A DNA stretch of 8,702 nt from Verrucomicrobiaceae bacterium (GCA_947372405.1 CANBTO010000190.1:1-8702); one strand, 5' to 3'. Positions 1 through 5,442 are shown, counted from the first letter of the stretch. Notes: generated by a model from the sequence alone, not told the origin. Numbers and translations: made by a program.

Positions 1-202
1 TGGCGGGAGGCTCGTGTAACAGCCGTTGAGCGGTTCAGTGGGCAGGGAAAAGGTGTTGGTCCAACGAATTCGCCGAGACAAAAACAATCAAAGAATCTAT
101 TCAAAGCATGAGAATATTTATGGAATCGAGCTTCTCTTGAACGTCTGGTTGTCACCGAACCAACCGACAAGCGGGATGTGCCGCAGGTGCCGGGGCAGAG
201 GA

Positions 203-1078
203 TTATGGGACGGCGGTAACGACAACTTTCACATGCGTGAAGCTTTCGAAGCTGGAGGCGCTGAGGCATCCCGACAATGAGGTGCTTAGGCTGACGACCG
301 CGCCAAAGGCGGAACTGATGTAATAGACGTGGTCGGCTTTCAAACTGTTGGCCGGAACCCGGCGCGAATAGTATTTCGAAGATGATGGCGGCGGCCCTCC
401 GGCCAATTTTTTGGCGACTTGAGTAAAATCAAACAAATCTCCACCGACCGTGTCATCCCACATATTGAGAGCTATGTAGTCGTTCATGTGCGTGCCATAT
501 TTGGCGTAGGTGCCGGAATTGATGGTCAGTGGTTTGTTGATTTGGATGTGATATGCCCCGCCAGACCATGTGCCACCACTCAAGGCAAGAATGGGGGCTG
601 ACGAGTATGCGTCCTTAGGCAGACTGAGATTGATCACATGGCCTTGAACGGTGAAAATGTAATTTCCATTAGGAAAAAGACTGTCCAAGTCCCCCTTCGT
701 TTTTGTGCGCCAATTATCAAACACTTTTTTGCCGACGTAGCCGAAGTTCCAGCCGTCGTCACTGTTCTTGCCCAAACCGAGGCATGGTGTGGTAAACCGT
801 GTCGAGAATGTGGAGTTGCCAGGCAGTTGGATTTTTGGCGCGGGCGAAAGCTTGGCAATGCTTGCGAGGTTGTCACCATCTACGTCCGCCGCAAAGTAGA
901 AGGGCCGTTCATTGGCCGGCAGTAGATTGACCGTGGATGGGCTGGTTTGGGTGAACTCCTGGCCCTTCAAGAGAAAGAGGTTTCTCACGGCCACAACCCC
1001 GCCGTGGACAGGCATGACAATAGCAAGGAGGGCGCATGCCGGGGCAAGAAAGCTGGATGTTTCGGCGTGAGTGCTCAT
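203..1078 (-). CDS. Secreted hypothetical protein (291 aa)
   Basis: I do not recognise a characterised family. The N-terminus has a hydrophobic stretch at about residues 9-24 that fits a signal peptide, with possible cleavage near VHG. The mature part is rich in Gly, Ser, Thr and Asn and probably all-beta. It includes DLDSLFPNGNYIFTV and ILALSGGTWSGGAYHI, which resemble surface or exported proteins of Verrucomicrobiota (from memory, not searched). Two cysteines (TTPCLG and SGCLS) could form a disulfide in the envelope. The protein ends in VVVTAVP and stops. In this phylum many similar proteins continue from VPEP into a PEP-CTERM sorting segment, which is absent here. The ATG at 1076-1078 has no clear Shine-Dalgarno; a 16-bp palindrome sits 8 bp upstream. 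The gene is AT-richer than the enzyme genes further right. An intact frame with a signal peptide makes it likely real; function unknown. Confidence 0.72.
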   Translation of the reverse strand: MSTHAETSSFLAPACALLAIVMPVHGGVVAVRNLFLLKGQEFTQTSPSTVNLLPANERPFYFAADVDGDNLASIAKLSPAPKIQLPGNSTFSTRFTTPCLGLGKNSDDGWNFGYVGKKVFDNWRTKTKGDLDSLFPNGNYIFTVQGHVINLSLPKDAYSSAPILALSGGTWSGGAYHIQINKPLTINSGTYAKYGTHMNDYIALNMWDDTVGGDLFDFTQVAKKLAGGPPPSSSKYYSRRVPANSLKADHVYYISSAFGAVVSLSTSLSGCLSASSFESFTHVKVVVTAVP

Positions 1079-1086
1079 TATGTTTT

Positions 1087-1102
1087 TTTGAAACGTTTCA
1101 AA
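1087..1102. promoter_or_regulatory. 16-bp perfect palindrome, LacI-type operator candidate
   Basis: TTTGAAACGTTTCAAA is a perfect palindrome centred on CG, the layout typical of LacI/GalR-family operators. It lies 8 to 24 bases upstream of the start codon of the secreted-protein gene, where a bound repressor could block transcription or early elongation. No LacI-type regulator gene is present in this window, so the link is an inference from sequence form and position. Confidence 0.45.
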
Positions 1103-1292
1103 CGTGTCAGCAGGACTCTACGAGTAAAGGAAATTCAGTGATTCTTTCAAGATTTACCAGGGTGTTTGACTGGCTAGGGGTAATCCGGCTGGGTTAGGAA
1201 ATGGGGTCTGGTTTTGAGGTTGATAGCGGGGAACTAGATGAAAAGGGGGCGAATCCAAGCGATACGAAAGTGATTGAAAACGAGAGGGGGTC

Positions 1293-1499
1293 CGGGACGT
1301 CCACATGAACCCGGAGGAGGCCGTGCGCGCCTGCGCCGATCTCGGCGCGAAACTGCTCATCCCCATGCACTACGGCACCTTCCCGCTCGGCAACGAACCC
1401 CACGACGAACCCGTCGATCGCCTGTTAGCCGAGGCCGACCGCCTCGGCATCAGCGAACAGATCCTCATCCCCGAAGAAGGCGTCGGCGTGGAATGGTGA
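1293..1499 (+). pseudogene. C-terminal remnant of an MBL-fold metallohydrolase
   Basis: The frame reads RDVHMNPEEAVRACADLGAK, then LLIPMHYGTF, NEPHDEPVDRLLAEADRLGI and ILIPEEGVGVEW, ending at a TGA (1497-1499). This matches the extreme C-terminus of UlaG/NAPE-PLD-like metallo-beta-lactamase-fold hydrolases, where the MHxGTF histidine is a late metal ligand and the DEP segment follows. Whole proteins of this family are about 250-380 residues; only about 68 remain. The catalytic HxHxDH region is missing, and the frame meets a TGA at 1275-1277 just upstream. The fragment is GC-rich with GC-ending codons, while the preceding ~200 bases are not, so the break near 1290 looks like a deletion or insertion junction. 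The ATG at 1305 could start a 64-aa peptide but would not give an enzyme. The rest of 1079-1717 shows no supported gene. Confidence 0.65.
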
Positions 1500-1717
1500 G
1501 GGCTCCTTTGCCGGCCAAGCTTGTAGGATTGCAAACAGCCGCGCGTGTGCCACCGGGAACCATCAGTAGCGGACTCCGAGCTGCGGTTCACACAGGATCA
1601 AAACTCCATTTCTCATCCTGGTTTCCAGCAGAACGTTAGATGTGCGCCCACCTGCGCGGTTGAAGGGATGTTGAAATGAAATTGAAAAGCTTATGGCCGG
1701 TTGGCGCGTCACGATTG

Positions 1718-2086
1718 TTAGCCTTTCTTTTTTTCGGTCTTTAGTTTTTCGACCTTCTTTGATTCGGTATCGAGTGAAAACCTCTCGCCGCGTTCATTGG
1801 TCACGAAAATCAAACCGTTCTTCAGCTGTAGCTCCGTAATGAATACCCACTGGACGTCTTGTTCGAGAAGCGGATTGTGTGGACTGCTGTAAACCTTCTT
1901 CTCCCATAAGAGTTTATTCTTTGCGACGTCCCACGCTTGGACGAATCCAATCTTCTCAACACCGAGGGGAGCGCGATACTCAACCCCGTTGACGACGACC
2001 GGCCTGATATTGCTGGGAGCGGCTCGCTTCGCAAGTGCGGTTGAAATAAGCAGGGTTAAAAATGCGGTGATAAGCAGCGATCTCAT
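1718..2086 (-). CDS. Small exported protein with a PQQ-like beta-blade segment (122 aa)
   Basis: The first 19 residues are a classic signal peptide (MRSLLITAF..., cleavage likely after ALA), so the product is exported to the periplasm or beyond. The mature part has a single region resembling one blade of a PQQ-type propeller: VQAWDVAKNKLLWEKKVY (residues 49-66), followed by DVQWVFITELQL and LIFVTNERGERFSLD. One blade cannot form a propeller alone, so this may be a small stand-alone domain. The tail from about residue 109 is Lys/Glu-rich (KKVEKLKTEKKKG). I recall similar uncharacterised exported proteins in Verrucomicrobiota, but no function is known to me. The gene lies directly downstream of repeat copy A, which holds a promoter-like pair pointing at it. 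No strong Shine-Dalgarno is visible before the ATG. Confidence 0.75.
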   Translation of the reverse strand: MRSLLITAFLTLLISTALAKRAAPSNIRPVVVNGVEYRAPLGVEKIGFVQAWDVAKNKLLWEKKVYSSPHNPLLEQDVQWVFITELQLKNGLIFVTNERGERFSLDTESKKVEKLKTEKKKG

Positions 2087-2127
2087 CGGCTAATTTTCTT
2101 GGAATAACAGTGGTTATTAGGCCACCG

Positions 2128-2141
2128 GCATATCGATATGC
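2128..2141. promoter_or_regulatory. 14-bp perfect palindrome in repeat copy A
   Basis: GCATATCGATATGC is perfectly self-complementary with no loop, which suits a dimeric DNA-binding protein better than an RNA hairpin. The same sequence is at 3743-3756. It lies between the putative -10 box and the start codon of the downstream small gene. The role as an operator is an inference. Confidence 0.4.
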
Positions 2142-2169
2142 TTTGGCGGGCTGGTTTTCTTTCGTGGCA

Positions 2170-2199
2170 AGGATAGCGGTGAAATCGTTTGGATGTCAA
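2170..2199 (-). promoter_or_regulatory. Candidate sigma70-type promoter in repeat copy A
   Basis: On the minus strand TTGACA (2194-2199) is followed after 18 bases by TATCCT (2170-2175). The -35 box is a perfect consensus match; the -10 box matches TATAAT at four of six positions. Initiation would fall near 2163, giving a leader of roughly 76 bases to the ATG at 2086. The same pair with the same spacing recurs in copy B. This is a sequence-based prediction only. Confidence 0.4.
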
Positions 2200-2243
2200 C
2201 GGGCAGGACGGTCGACTGGGCGGCTAAAGGTGCCTGCATTCCG

Positions 2244-3146
2244 TTAGCGGTCCCGGATGAACTTCACGATCTCATCGCCGATCCAGTCGGCGTCGAGATC
2301 CAGTGGGATCAAATGAGCCGAATTTTGCGCATGGACCACGCGGCGGCGCGGCACGCCCGAGGTCCGGTCGAGCCAGTTTTCGGCGGCCACCGGATCGGCC
2401 ACGTGGTCCTGCCGGGTGACCACCCCGTAGAGTGGCAGGCGCAGATCACCGGCACGACCTTCGTTCTCATCCAGCACCTTGAACAGGGCCTGATAGATAT
2501 TCACCGGAATGAAGCGCTCGACCGCCGGGCGCCCGGATGGCAGGGGTTTTAGGCAATCCTCGGGAAAGGGTGATTCGAGCAAGGCCATGTGGCGGCCGAG
2601 CAGGTTGAACCAGGCGCGTGGGCCTAACACGGGACTGCGTTTGTCGGAGACCATTACCAACGGGGCCAGCAGGGCCAGTCCGGAGATGTCGCCCTTCCCT
2701 TGCAGGACGAGTCTCACCGAAACCGCCGCGCCGAGCGAGTGCGCCACGATCCAGACTTTCTCATGCCTGCGGTGCAAACGCGCCGCTTCGTTCGCGATGG
2801 CCTTCGTCCAGACCTCGGGGTCCACCTGGCGGCGTTCCTCCATCGTCCCACCGAAACCCGGCAAGCGCATGGCTCGGCAGTGGAATCCCTGCGCCGCGAA
2901 TTTTTCCGCCATCGGCCTCCAGACCGACGGGTTGTCGCCGAAACCATGCACGAAAAGAATGGCGGTGCGGCCCTCGCCCAAGCTGAATGGCTCGCAGCCC
3001 GTTCGGACACCGTCAGGGTTGCGCGCCACCCCGTGTTCCCAGGCCCGCCACCGTGCCGTTACCACCCCGTTGTAGCCGGCACAGCTTGCCAACAAGATGG
3101 TGCTGCCGCCCAACAATGCCCAGGCCGCCATGCGGGCATATCTCAT
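2244..3146 (-). CDS. Lipoprotein alpha/beta-hydrolase (esterase/lipase-like, 300 aa)
   Basis: The N-terminus is a lipoprotein signal with lipobox L19-A20-S21-C22, so the mature enzyme should be lipid-anchored in the envelope. The fold is the alpha/beta-hydrolase of the Hydrolase_4/carboxylesterase type. ILFVHGFGDN (63-72) supplies the oxyanion-hole HG; VAHSLGA holds the nucleophile Ser137; RQDHV supplies Asp247; NSAH supplies His278. A full catalytic triad is therefore visible and the enzyme is probably active, hydrolysing an ester or lipid substrate that cannot be deduced. Length is normal for the family with a short lid (about 165-225). The ATG at 3144-3146 is chosen because it gives the complete signal peptide; no clear Shine-Dalgarno precedes it. 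Downstream lies repeat copy A. Confidence 0.9.
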   Translation of the reverse strand: MRYARMAAWALLGGSTILLASCAGYNGVVTARWRAWEHGVARNPDGVRTGCEPFSLGEGRTAILFVHGFGDNPSVWRPMAEKFAAQGFHCRAMRLPGFGGTMEERRQVDPEVWTKAIANEAARLHRRHEKVWIVAHSLGAAVSVRLVLQGKGDISGLALLAPLVMVSDKRSPVLGPRAWFNLLGRHMALLESPFPEDCLKPLPSGRPAVERFIPVNIYQALFKVLDENEGRAGDLRLPLYGVVTRQDHVADPVAAENWLDRTSGVPRRRVVHAQNSAHLIPLDLDADWIGDEIVKFIRDR

Positions 3147-3205
3147 ATTGTCGGGAAATGGTTTTGGGATGCTGTCATGAAGCGAGGGCGGGGTTCAGCC
3201 ACGTG

Positions 3206-3314
3206 TCTGGAGTCAGGGTCGCACCGTAACATTTCCATTTCTCACAAGTCATTTTTTACTTCTGGTTTCGATGCTCGACGCTTCTTTCGTTTCAATGTGT
3301 GGACTGACTCCAGA
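3206..3314. repeat. 109-bp AT-rich element bounded by 11-bp inverted repeats
   Basis: TCTGGAGTCAG (3206-3216) and CTGACTCCAGA (3304-3314) are perfect inverse complements. The interior is AT-rich and has no credible coding frame. It occupies most of the gap between the alpha/beta-hydrolase start and the end of the 117-aa membrane-protein gene. The layout resembles a MITE or the remains of an excised or decayed small insertion element. No target-site duplication was established. Confidence 0.4.
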
Positions 3315-3321
3315 GACGAAT

Positions 3322-3675
3322 TTAATTTGGCGGCTTATCGCCGTCGCCTTGACCGGCTAGTTGGGCAATTCTTTTCGATCCTCGGCGGCTCATCTTGCCA
3401 TCGTAGGACTTACCGCGAAACCAAAGCACAATCCCAAGGATCAGGAAAAATTGCGCAGCAACCCAGGGGATATTGGATGGCCAGCCGTTCCAGAAGCTCG
3501 CCCACTGATCCAGCTCATACATTGGACGCCAAGTCGAACCCAACATGACATTGCCAAGGTCATCAACACGCTTCCTGAGGACGAAAGTGGTTGTTGCCAT
3601 TGCCGAAGCGACAACGACCAGAATCAAGGCGAGCATGAAGCACGTTCGAGGTGCCGGTATGATTCGTTTGATCAT
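3322..3675 (-). CDS. Small two-helix membrane protein (117 aa)
   Basis: The product starts MIKRIIPAPRTC and has two hydrophobic helices at about residues 12-33 and 71-88. Between them is a ~37-residue segment (VLRKRVDDLGNVML... to NGWPSNIPW) rich in Trp. After helix 2 comes a basic tail (RGKSYDGKMSRRGSKR). The positive residues at both ends suggest termini in the cytoplasm and the Trp-rich loop outside. I do not recognise the family. The frame stays open upstream to about 4089, but the ATG at 3673-3675 is preferred: the minus strand has AGTAGGAG 7 bases before it, one of the few good ribosome sites in the window, and the helix follows directly. Repeat copy B lies 45 bases upstream, with a promoter-like pair pointing at this gene. 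Confidence 0.7.
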   Translation of the reverse strand: MIKRIIPAPRTCFMLALILVVVASAMATTTFVLRKRVDDLGNVMLGSTWRPMYELDQWASFWNGWPSNIPWVAAQFFLILGIVLWFRGKSYDGKMSRRGSKRIAQLAGQGDGDKPPN

Positions 3676-3742
3676 GCGAATGCTCCTACTCTCCGTTTCG
3701 CAAATTGTGATTTTTCGCCCAACAGTGGTTATTAGCCCACCG

Positions 3743-3756
3743 GCATATCGATATGC
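3743..3756. promoter_or_regulatory. 14-bp perfect palindrome in repeat copy B
   Basis: GCATATCGATATGC, identical to 2128-2141 and at the same place within the repeat. Neighbouring bases differ between the copies (G/C at 3736, T/C at 3759) while the palindrome is unchanged. With only two copies this is weak support for selection on it. Confidence 0.4.
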
Positions 3757-3785
3757 TTCGGCGGACTGAAGTTTCTTTCGTGGCA

Positions 3786-3815
3786 AGGATAGCGGTGGAA
3801 TCGTTTGGTTGTCAA
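3786..3815 (-). promoter_or_regulatory. Candidate sigma70-type promoter in repeat copy B
   Basis: On the minus strand TTGACA (3810-3815) and TATCCT (3786-3791) are separated by 18 bases, exactly as in copy A. Predicted initiation near 3779 would give a leader of about 104 bases to the ATG at 3675. The spacer has two differences between copies, but both boxes are intact. Prediction from sequence only. Confidence 0.4.
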
Positions 3816-3890
3816 CGGGCGGGACAGCCGGCGGGTTGGTGGAAGCAGGACTGAAGATCCTTGGGCCGGGTCTGGCGGGAAACCATCCAG

Positions 3891-3945
3891 CATGCCGGAG
3901 GCATGAAAGCCAGTAGCCGGTGGTTGAGCGTAGCGACACCACCGG
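3891..3945 (+). repeat. REP-like hairpin unit 1
   Basis: A short palindrome CATGCC-GGA-GGCATG (3891-3905) is followed by AAGCCAGTAG and then a hairpin: CCGGTGGT (3917-3924), a 13-base loop, ACCACCGG (3938-3945). The same two-part layout recurs inverted at 4056-4118. It matches the general form of bacterial REP elements, which are typically spread by a REP-associated tyrosine transposase encoded elsewhere in the genome. Confidence 0.65.
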
Positions 3946-3971
3946 ACCACGGCACCCGAAACACATCCGCA

Positions 3972-4032
3972 CCCCGGCAGTGGGTGCCAGCCTGCGCCGC
4001 AAGGCCCACCGGCTGGCATCCCGCCGGGATGC
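3972..4032 (-). repeat. REP-like hairpin unit 2 (divergent)
   Basis: Read on the minus strand it has the same order as unit 1: a palindrome GCATCCC-GGC-GGGATGC (4016-4032), then CAGCCGGTGGG, a loop, and CCCACTGCCGG. The stem pairs are GGCAGTGGG with CCCACCGG, less perfect than in units 1 and 3. A second pairing, TGCCAGCC (3985-3992) with GGCTGGCA (4011-4018), is possible. Loop and stem sequences differ from units 1 and 3, so it may be an older or sub-family copy. Confidence 0.5.
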
Positions 4033-4055
4033 GGGAAATATCGGAGAATCCCTGT

Positions 4056-4118
4056 CCGGTGGTGTCACCCGCTGTGCGGGTTCAACCACCGGCTACTGGC
4101 TGGGATGCCTCCGGCATC
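4056..4118 (-). repeat. REP-like hairpin unit 3
   Basis: This is an inverted copy of unit 1. The hairpin CCGGTGGT (4056-4063) / ACCACCGG (4085-4092) has a 21-base loop that itself can pair (CCCGC with GCGGG). It is followed by CTACTGGCTG and the palindrome GATGCC-TCC-GGCATC (4104-4118). On the minus strand it shares AGCCAGTAGCCGGTGGTTGA with unit 1. Units 1 and 3 face each other across unit 2, a BIME-like arrangement. Confidence 0.65.
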
Positions 4119-4150
4119 TCAAGGGTGAAGAATCAAGCGGCGGGGAAACC

Positions 4151-4260
4151 TCACGTGCCGGCGAGCGTCCAATGTTTCCAGTCGCTCCAACTGCCGGTGT
4201 CCACGCCCTTGAGGATGAACATGAGGCGGACCTTGATGATGGCGGTAACGCCGGGGTAAA
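4151..4260 (-). pseudogene. Possible C-terminal relic of an unidentified protein
   Basis: On the minus strand one frame reads FYPGVTAIIKVRLMFIL, KGVDTGSWSDWKHWTLAGT and then TGA (4151-4153). From GTT at 4247-4249 downward, 28 of 32 codons end in G or C, a strong coding-like bias that the opposite frame does not show. The frame has no start codon upstream except an internal ATG that would give a 23-aa peptide. It abuts the divergent YjdM gene, so no full gene fits here. It may be the leftover end of a gene cut by rearrangement. I do not recognise the family, and a chance open frame remains possible. Confidence 0.3.
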
Positions 4261-4311
4261 AACCACAAACGCACTTGCGCCCGGAGGGTGGGTGATCTTT
4301 CCTCGCCCGTG

Positions 4312-4653
4312 ATGAGTGAAACCGCCTGCCCGATGTGTGAAATGACCGAAATCCTGAACCGTGAAGGACACTGCGAATGCGTGACCTGCGGCCATGAATG
4401 GGATCTGGCCGAGGCCGAGGATGCGGCCGCGGGTCCGCGGGTGGTCAAGGACGCCTTCGGTAACGTGCTGGCGGACGGAGACATCGTGGCGATGATCAAG
4501 GACCTGAAGCTCAAGGGCTCTTCCGATGTGCTCAAGGTGGGAACGAAATCCAAGCCGATCCGGCTGGTGGATGGCGATCACGAGATTTCCTGCAAGATGG
4601 ACGGCATGACCATCGGCCTGAAGGCGATGTATGTGAAGAAGGTGACCGCTTGA
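4312..4653 (+). CDS. yjdM: YjdM/PhnA-family zinc-ribbon protein (113 aa)
   Basis: The N-terminal zinc ribbon has C6-x2-C9 and C23-x2-C26 (CPMC and CVTC, then GHEW). The C-terminal PhnA-type domain contains VKDAFGNVLADGDIV, IKDLKLKGSSDVLKVGTK, IRLVDGDHEISCK and a terminal YVKKV. The match in order and length (about 111 aa in E. coli) is close. The family was first named PhnA in E. coli but is not required for phosphonate use and is unrelated to phosphonoacetate hydrolase PhnA; its biochemical role is unclear and the protein is cytosolic. No phosphonate genes are nearby, so the neighbourhood adds no functional hint. The ATG at 4312 is preferred over the in-frame GTG at 4288 because it matches the family start; GGAGG at 4283-4287 is poorly spaced for either. 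Confidence 0.93.
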   Translation: MSETACPMCEMTEILNREGHCECVTCGHEWDLAEAEDAAAGPRVVKDAFGNVLADGDIVAMIKDLKLKGSSDVLKVGTKSKPIRLVDGDHEISCKMDGMTIGLKAMYVKKVTA

Positions 4654-4681
4654 TGATTCCAGCTTCCGGTCGTTCGTTTGA

Positions 4682-4695
4682 CATGCCGGGGCATG
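4682..4695. repeat. Short inverted repeat in the yjdM downstream gap
   Basis: CATGCC-GG-GGCATG forms a 6-bp stem with a 2-base centre. It resembles the short palindrome of the REP-like units (3891-3905) but lacks the second hairpin. It could be a solo REP half-unit or a weak hairpin; no T-run follows, so it is not a typical intrinsic terminator. Confidence 0.3.
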
Positions 4696-4703
4696 CCTGA
4701 TAG

Positions 4704-5222
4704 ATGCGGTCGATGAGTTCGTTGTCATCACCGCCACCGCTGCCGCCGGTCAATCCCTATGCACCACCGACGAATCTTGCGGATACCCCTCCGCAGGCGA
4801 GCAGTCCGCTGATTGATAGCGTGATGGCCGGTGGCAGGTTCATTACGGTTCCCTATGTGATTTCGGTGGTTGTGCTTTCGTTCAAGCGCAGCATGGGCAG
4901 CGTGCATTACGTGAGCCAAGGTGCCTGGCCGATGGGGGAGGTGTTCTCCGCCACCCTCATCACCTGCCTGCTCGGTTGGTGGGGTTTTCCGTTCGGATTG
5001 ATCTGGACGTTTATCAGTCTGTTTCACCTGTGGCGTGGCGGGCGTGATGTCACCGGGGAGATTCTGACCCGCGAAGTCGGAGGGCAGGAGGCCAGGCGGA
5101 TTCTCTCGATGGCACCGAAACCCGCGCCGCCCCGCACGATCTGGTTGGTGCGTCTGATCATTCTGGTTCCGGTGCTCGTTCTGGTCGGCTTGTGGCTGGC
5201 ATTGATGTATGACACAAAGTGA
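4704..5222 (+). CDS. Three-helix membrane protein with proline-rich N-terminus (172 aa)
   Basis: After a Pro-rich cytosolic-looking tail (PPPLPPVNPYAPP, residues 10-22) come hydrophobic segments at about 48-62, 82-108 and 147-168. The centre has GWWGFPFGLIWT (91-102) and WRGGRDVTGEIL (110-121). I recall a GWWG...GG+(D/N)VT motif in uncharacterised small membrane proteins of Verrucomicrobiota and Planctomycetota. No catalytic residues stand out, so a role in the inner membrane is all that can be said. The gene follows yjdM by 50 bases on the same strand and could share its transcript, although a small inverted repeat lies between. Start choice is uncertain: ATG at 4704 or 4713, neither with a clear Shine-Dalgarno. 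Confidence 0.75.
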   Translation: MRSMSSLSSPPPLPPVNPYAPPTNLADTPPQASSPLIDSVMAGGRFITVPYVISVVVLSFKRSMGSVHYVSQGAWPMGEVFSATLITCLLGWWGFPFGLIWTFISLFHLWRGGRDVTGEILTREVGGQEARRILSMAPKPAPPRTIWLVRLIILVPVLVLVGLWLALMYDTK

Positions 5223-5227
5223 TTCCA

Positions 5228-5250
5228 GATCCGCATGGTCTTGCCGGATC
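5228..5250 (+). terminator. Weak hairpin downstream of the membrane-protein gene
   Basis: GATCCG (5228-5233) and CGGATC (5245-5250) pair across an 11-base loop, starting 5 bases after the stop codon. There is no T-run, so this is a poor intrinsic terminator and may only be a 3'-end stabilising hairpin. Confidence 0.25.
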
Positions 5251-5296
5251 AATGGATGAGTCCGGAATTCTGCAAACCCATGGCCCAGTTAACGGA

Positions 5297-5442
5297 TTTT
5301 CGACAGAATCATTTTTCGACAGAATCATTTTTTGGAAGAATGATGGTAGAGAAAAATCATTTTATGGATCTGACGAATGGTTCTTTCATGAAATAATTTT
5401 GTCATCAAATGATTCTGTCATTTTTTGCGGACCTGACACCTG
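5297..5442. repeat. AT-rich repeat island with tandem and inverted GACAGAATCATTT copies
   Basis: CGACAGAATCATTTTT occurs twice in perfect tandem (5301-5316 and 5317-5332). Its core GACAGAATCATTT returns as an inverse complement at 5407-5419, giving a 13-bp stem with either tandem copy across a loop of about 76-92 bases. Degenerate pieces (GAATGAT at 5338, AAAATCATTTT at 5353) lie between. The island is far lower in GC than its surroundings and ends near CCTGACACCTGG. The 5223-5466 gap has no supported gene; an open plus-strand frame through it is a product of the repeats. It may be the remains of, or a target for, a small mobile element. Confidence 0.55.

Larger units (their letters stand above)
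2107..2210 (-). repeat. Dispersed ~105-bp repeat, copy A (promoter-leader module)
   Basis: By eye about nine in ten positions match 3721-3825 in the same orientation, with one single-base indel. It runs from AACAGTGGTTATTAG to GGGCAGGACG. It sits between the end of the alpha/beta-hydrolase gene and the start of the 122-aa exported-protein gene, 20 bases upstream of that start. It holds a promoter-like pair (2170-2199) and a 14-bp perfect palindrome (2128-2141), both conserved in copy B. Confidence 0.8.
3721..3825 (-). repeat. Dispersed ~105-bp repeat, copy B (promoter-leader module)
   Basis: This is the second copy of the sequence at 2107-2210, in the same orientation. The main differences are clustered around 3765-3772 (single-base indel plus substitutions). 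It lies 45 bases upstream of the 117-aa membrane-protein gene. Beyond its other end the sequence runs within about 65 bases into the REP-like cluster, whereas copy A is followed by a coding gene, so the flanks are unrelated and the repeat edges are fairly sharp. Confidence 0.8.

Noticed and set aside
2700..3548. Long plus-strand frame antisense to the alpha/beta-hydrolase
   Set aside because: It is the GC-driven shadow of a gene with a complete catalytic triad and lipobox, and runs on through the 109-bp element.
3676..4089. Upstream extension of the 117-aa membrane-protein gene to 4089
   Set aside because: The extension would run through repeat copy B and REP units, and the ATG at 3675 has a good ribosome site followed directly by a transmembrane helix.
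3891..4118. CRISPR array
   Set aside because: Units are in mixed orientation, differ in sequence and spacing, and contain hairpins of REP form; no regular repeat-spacer pattern.
4093..4737. 214-codon minus-strand frame antisense to yjdM
   Set aside because: It overlaps the whole of a well-recognised zinc-ribbon gene and translates REP sequence at its end.
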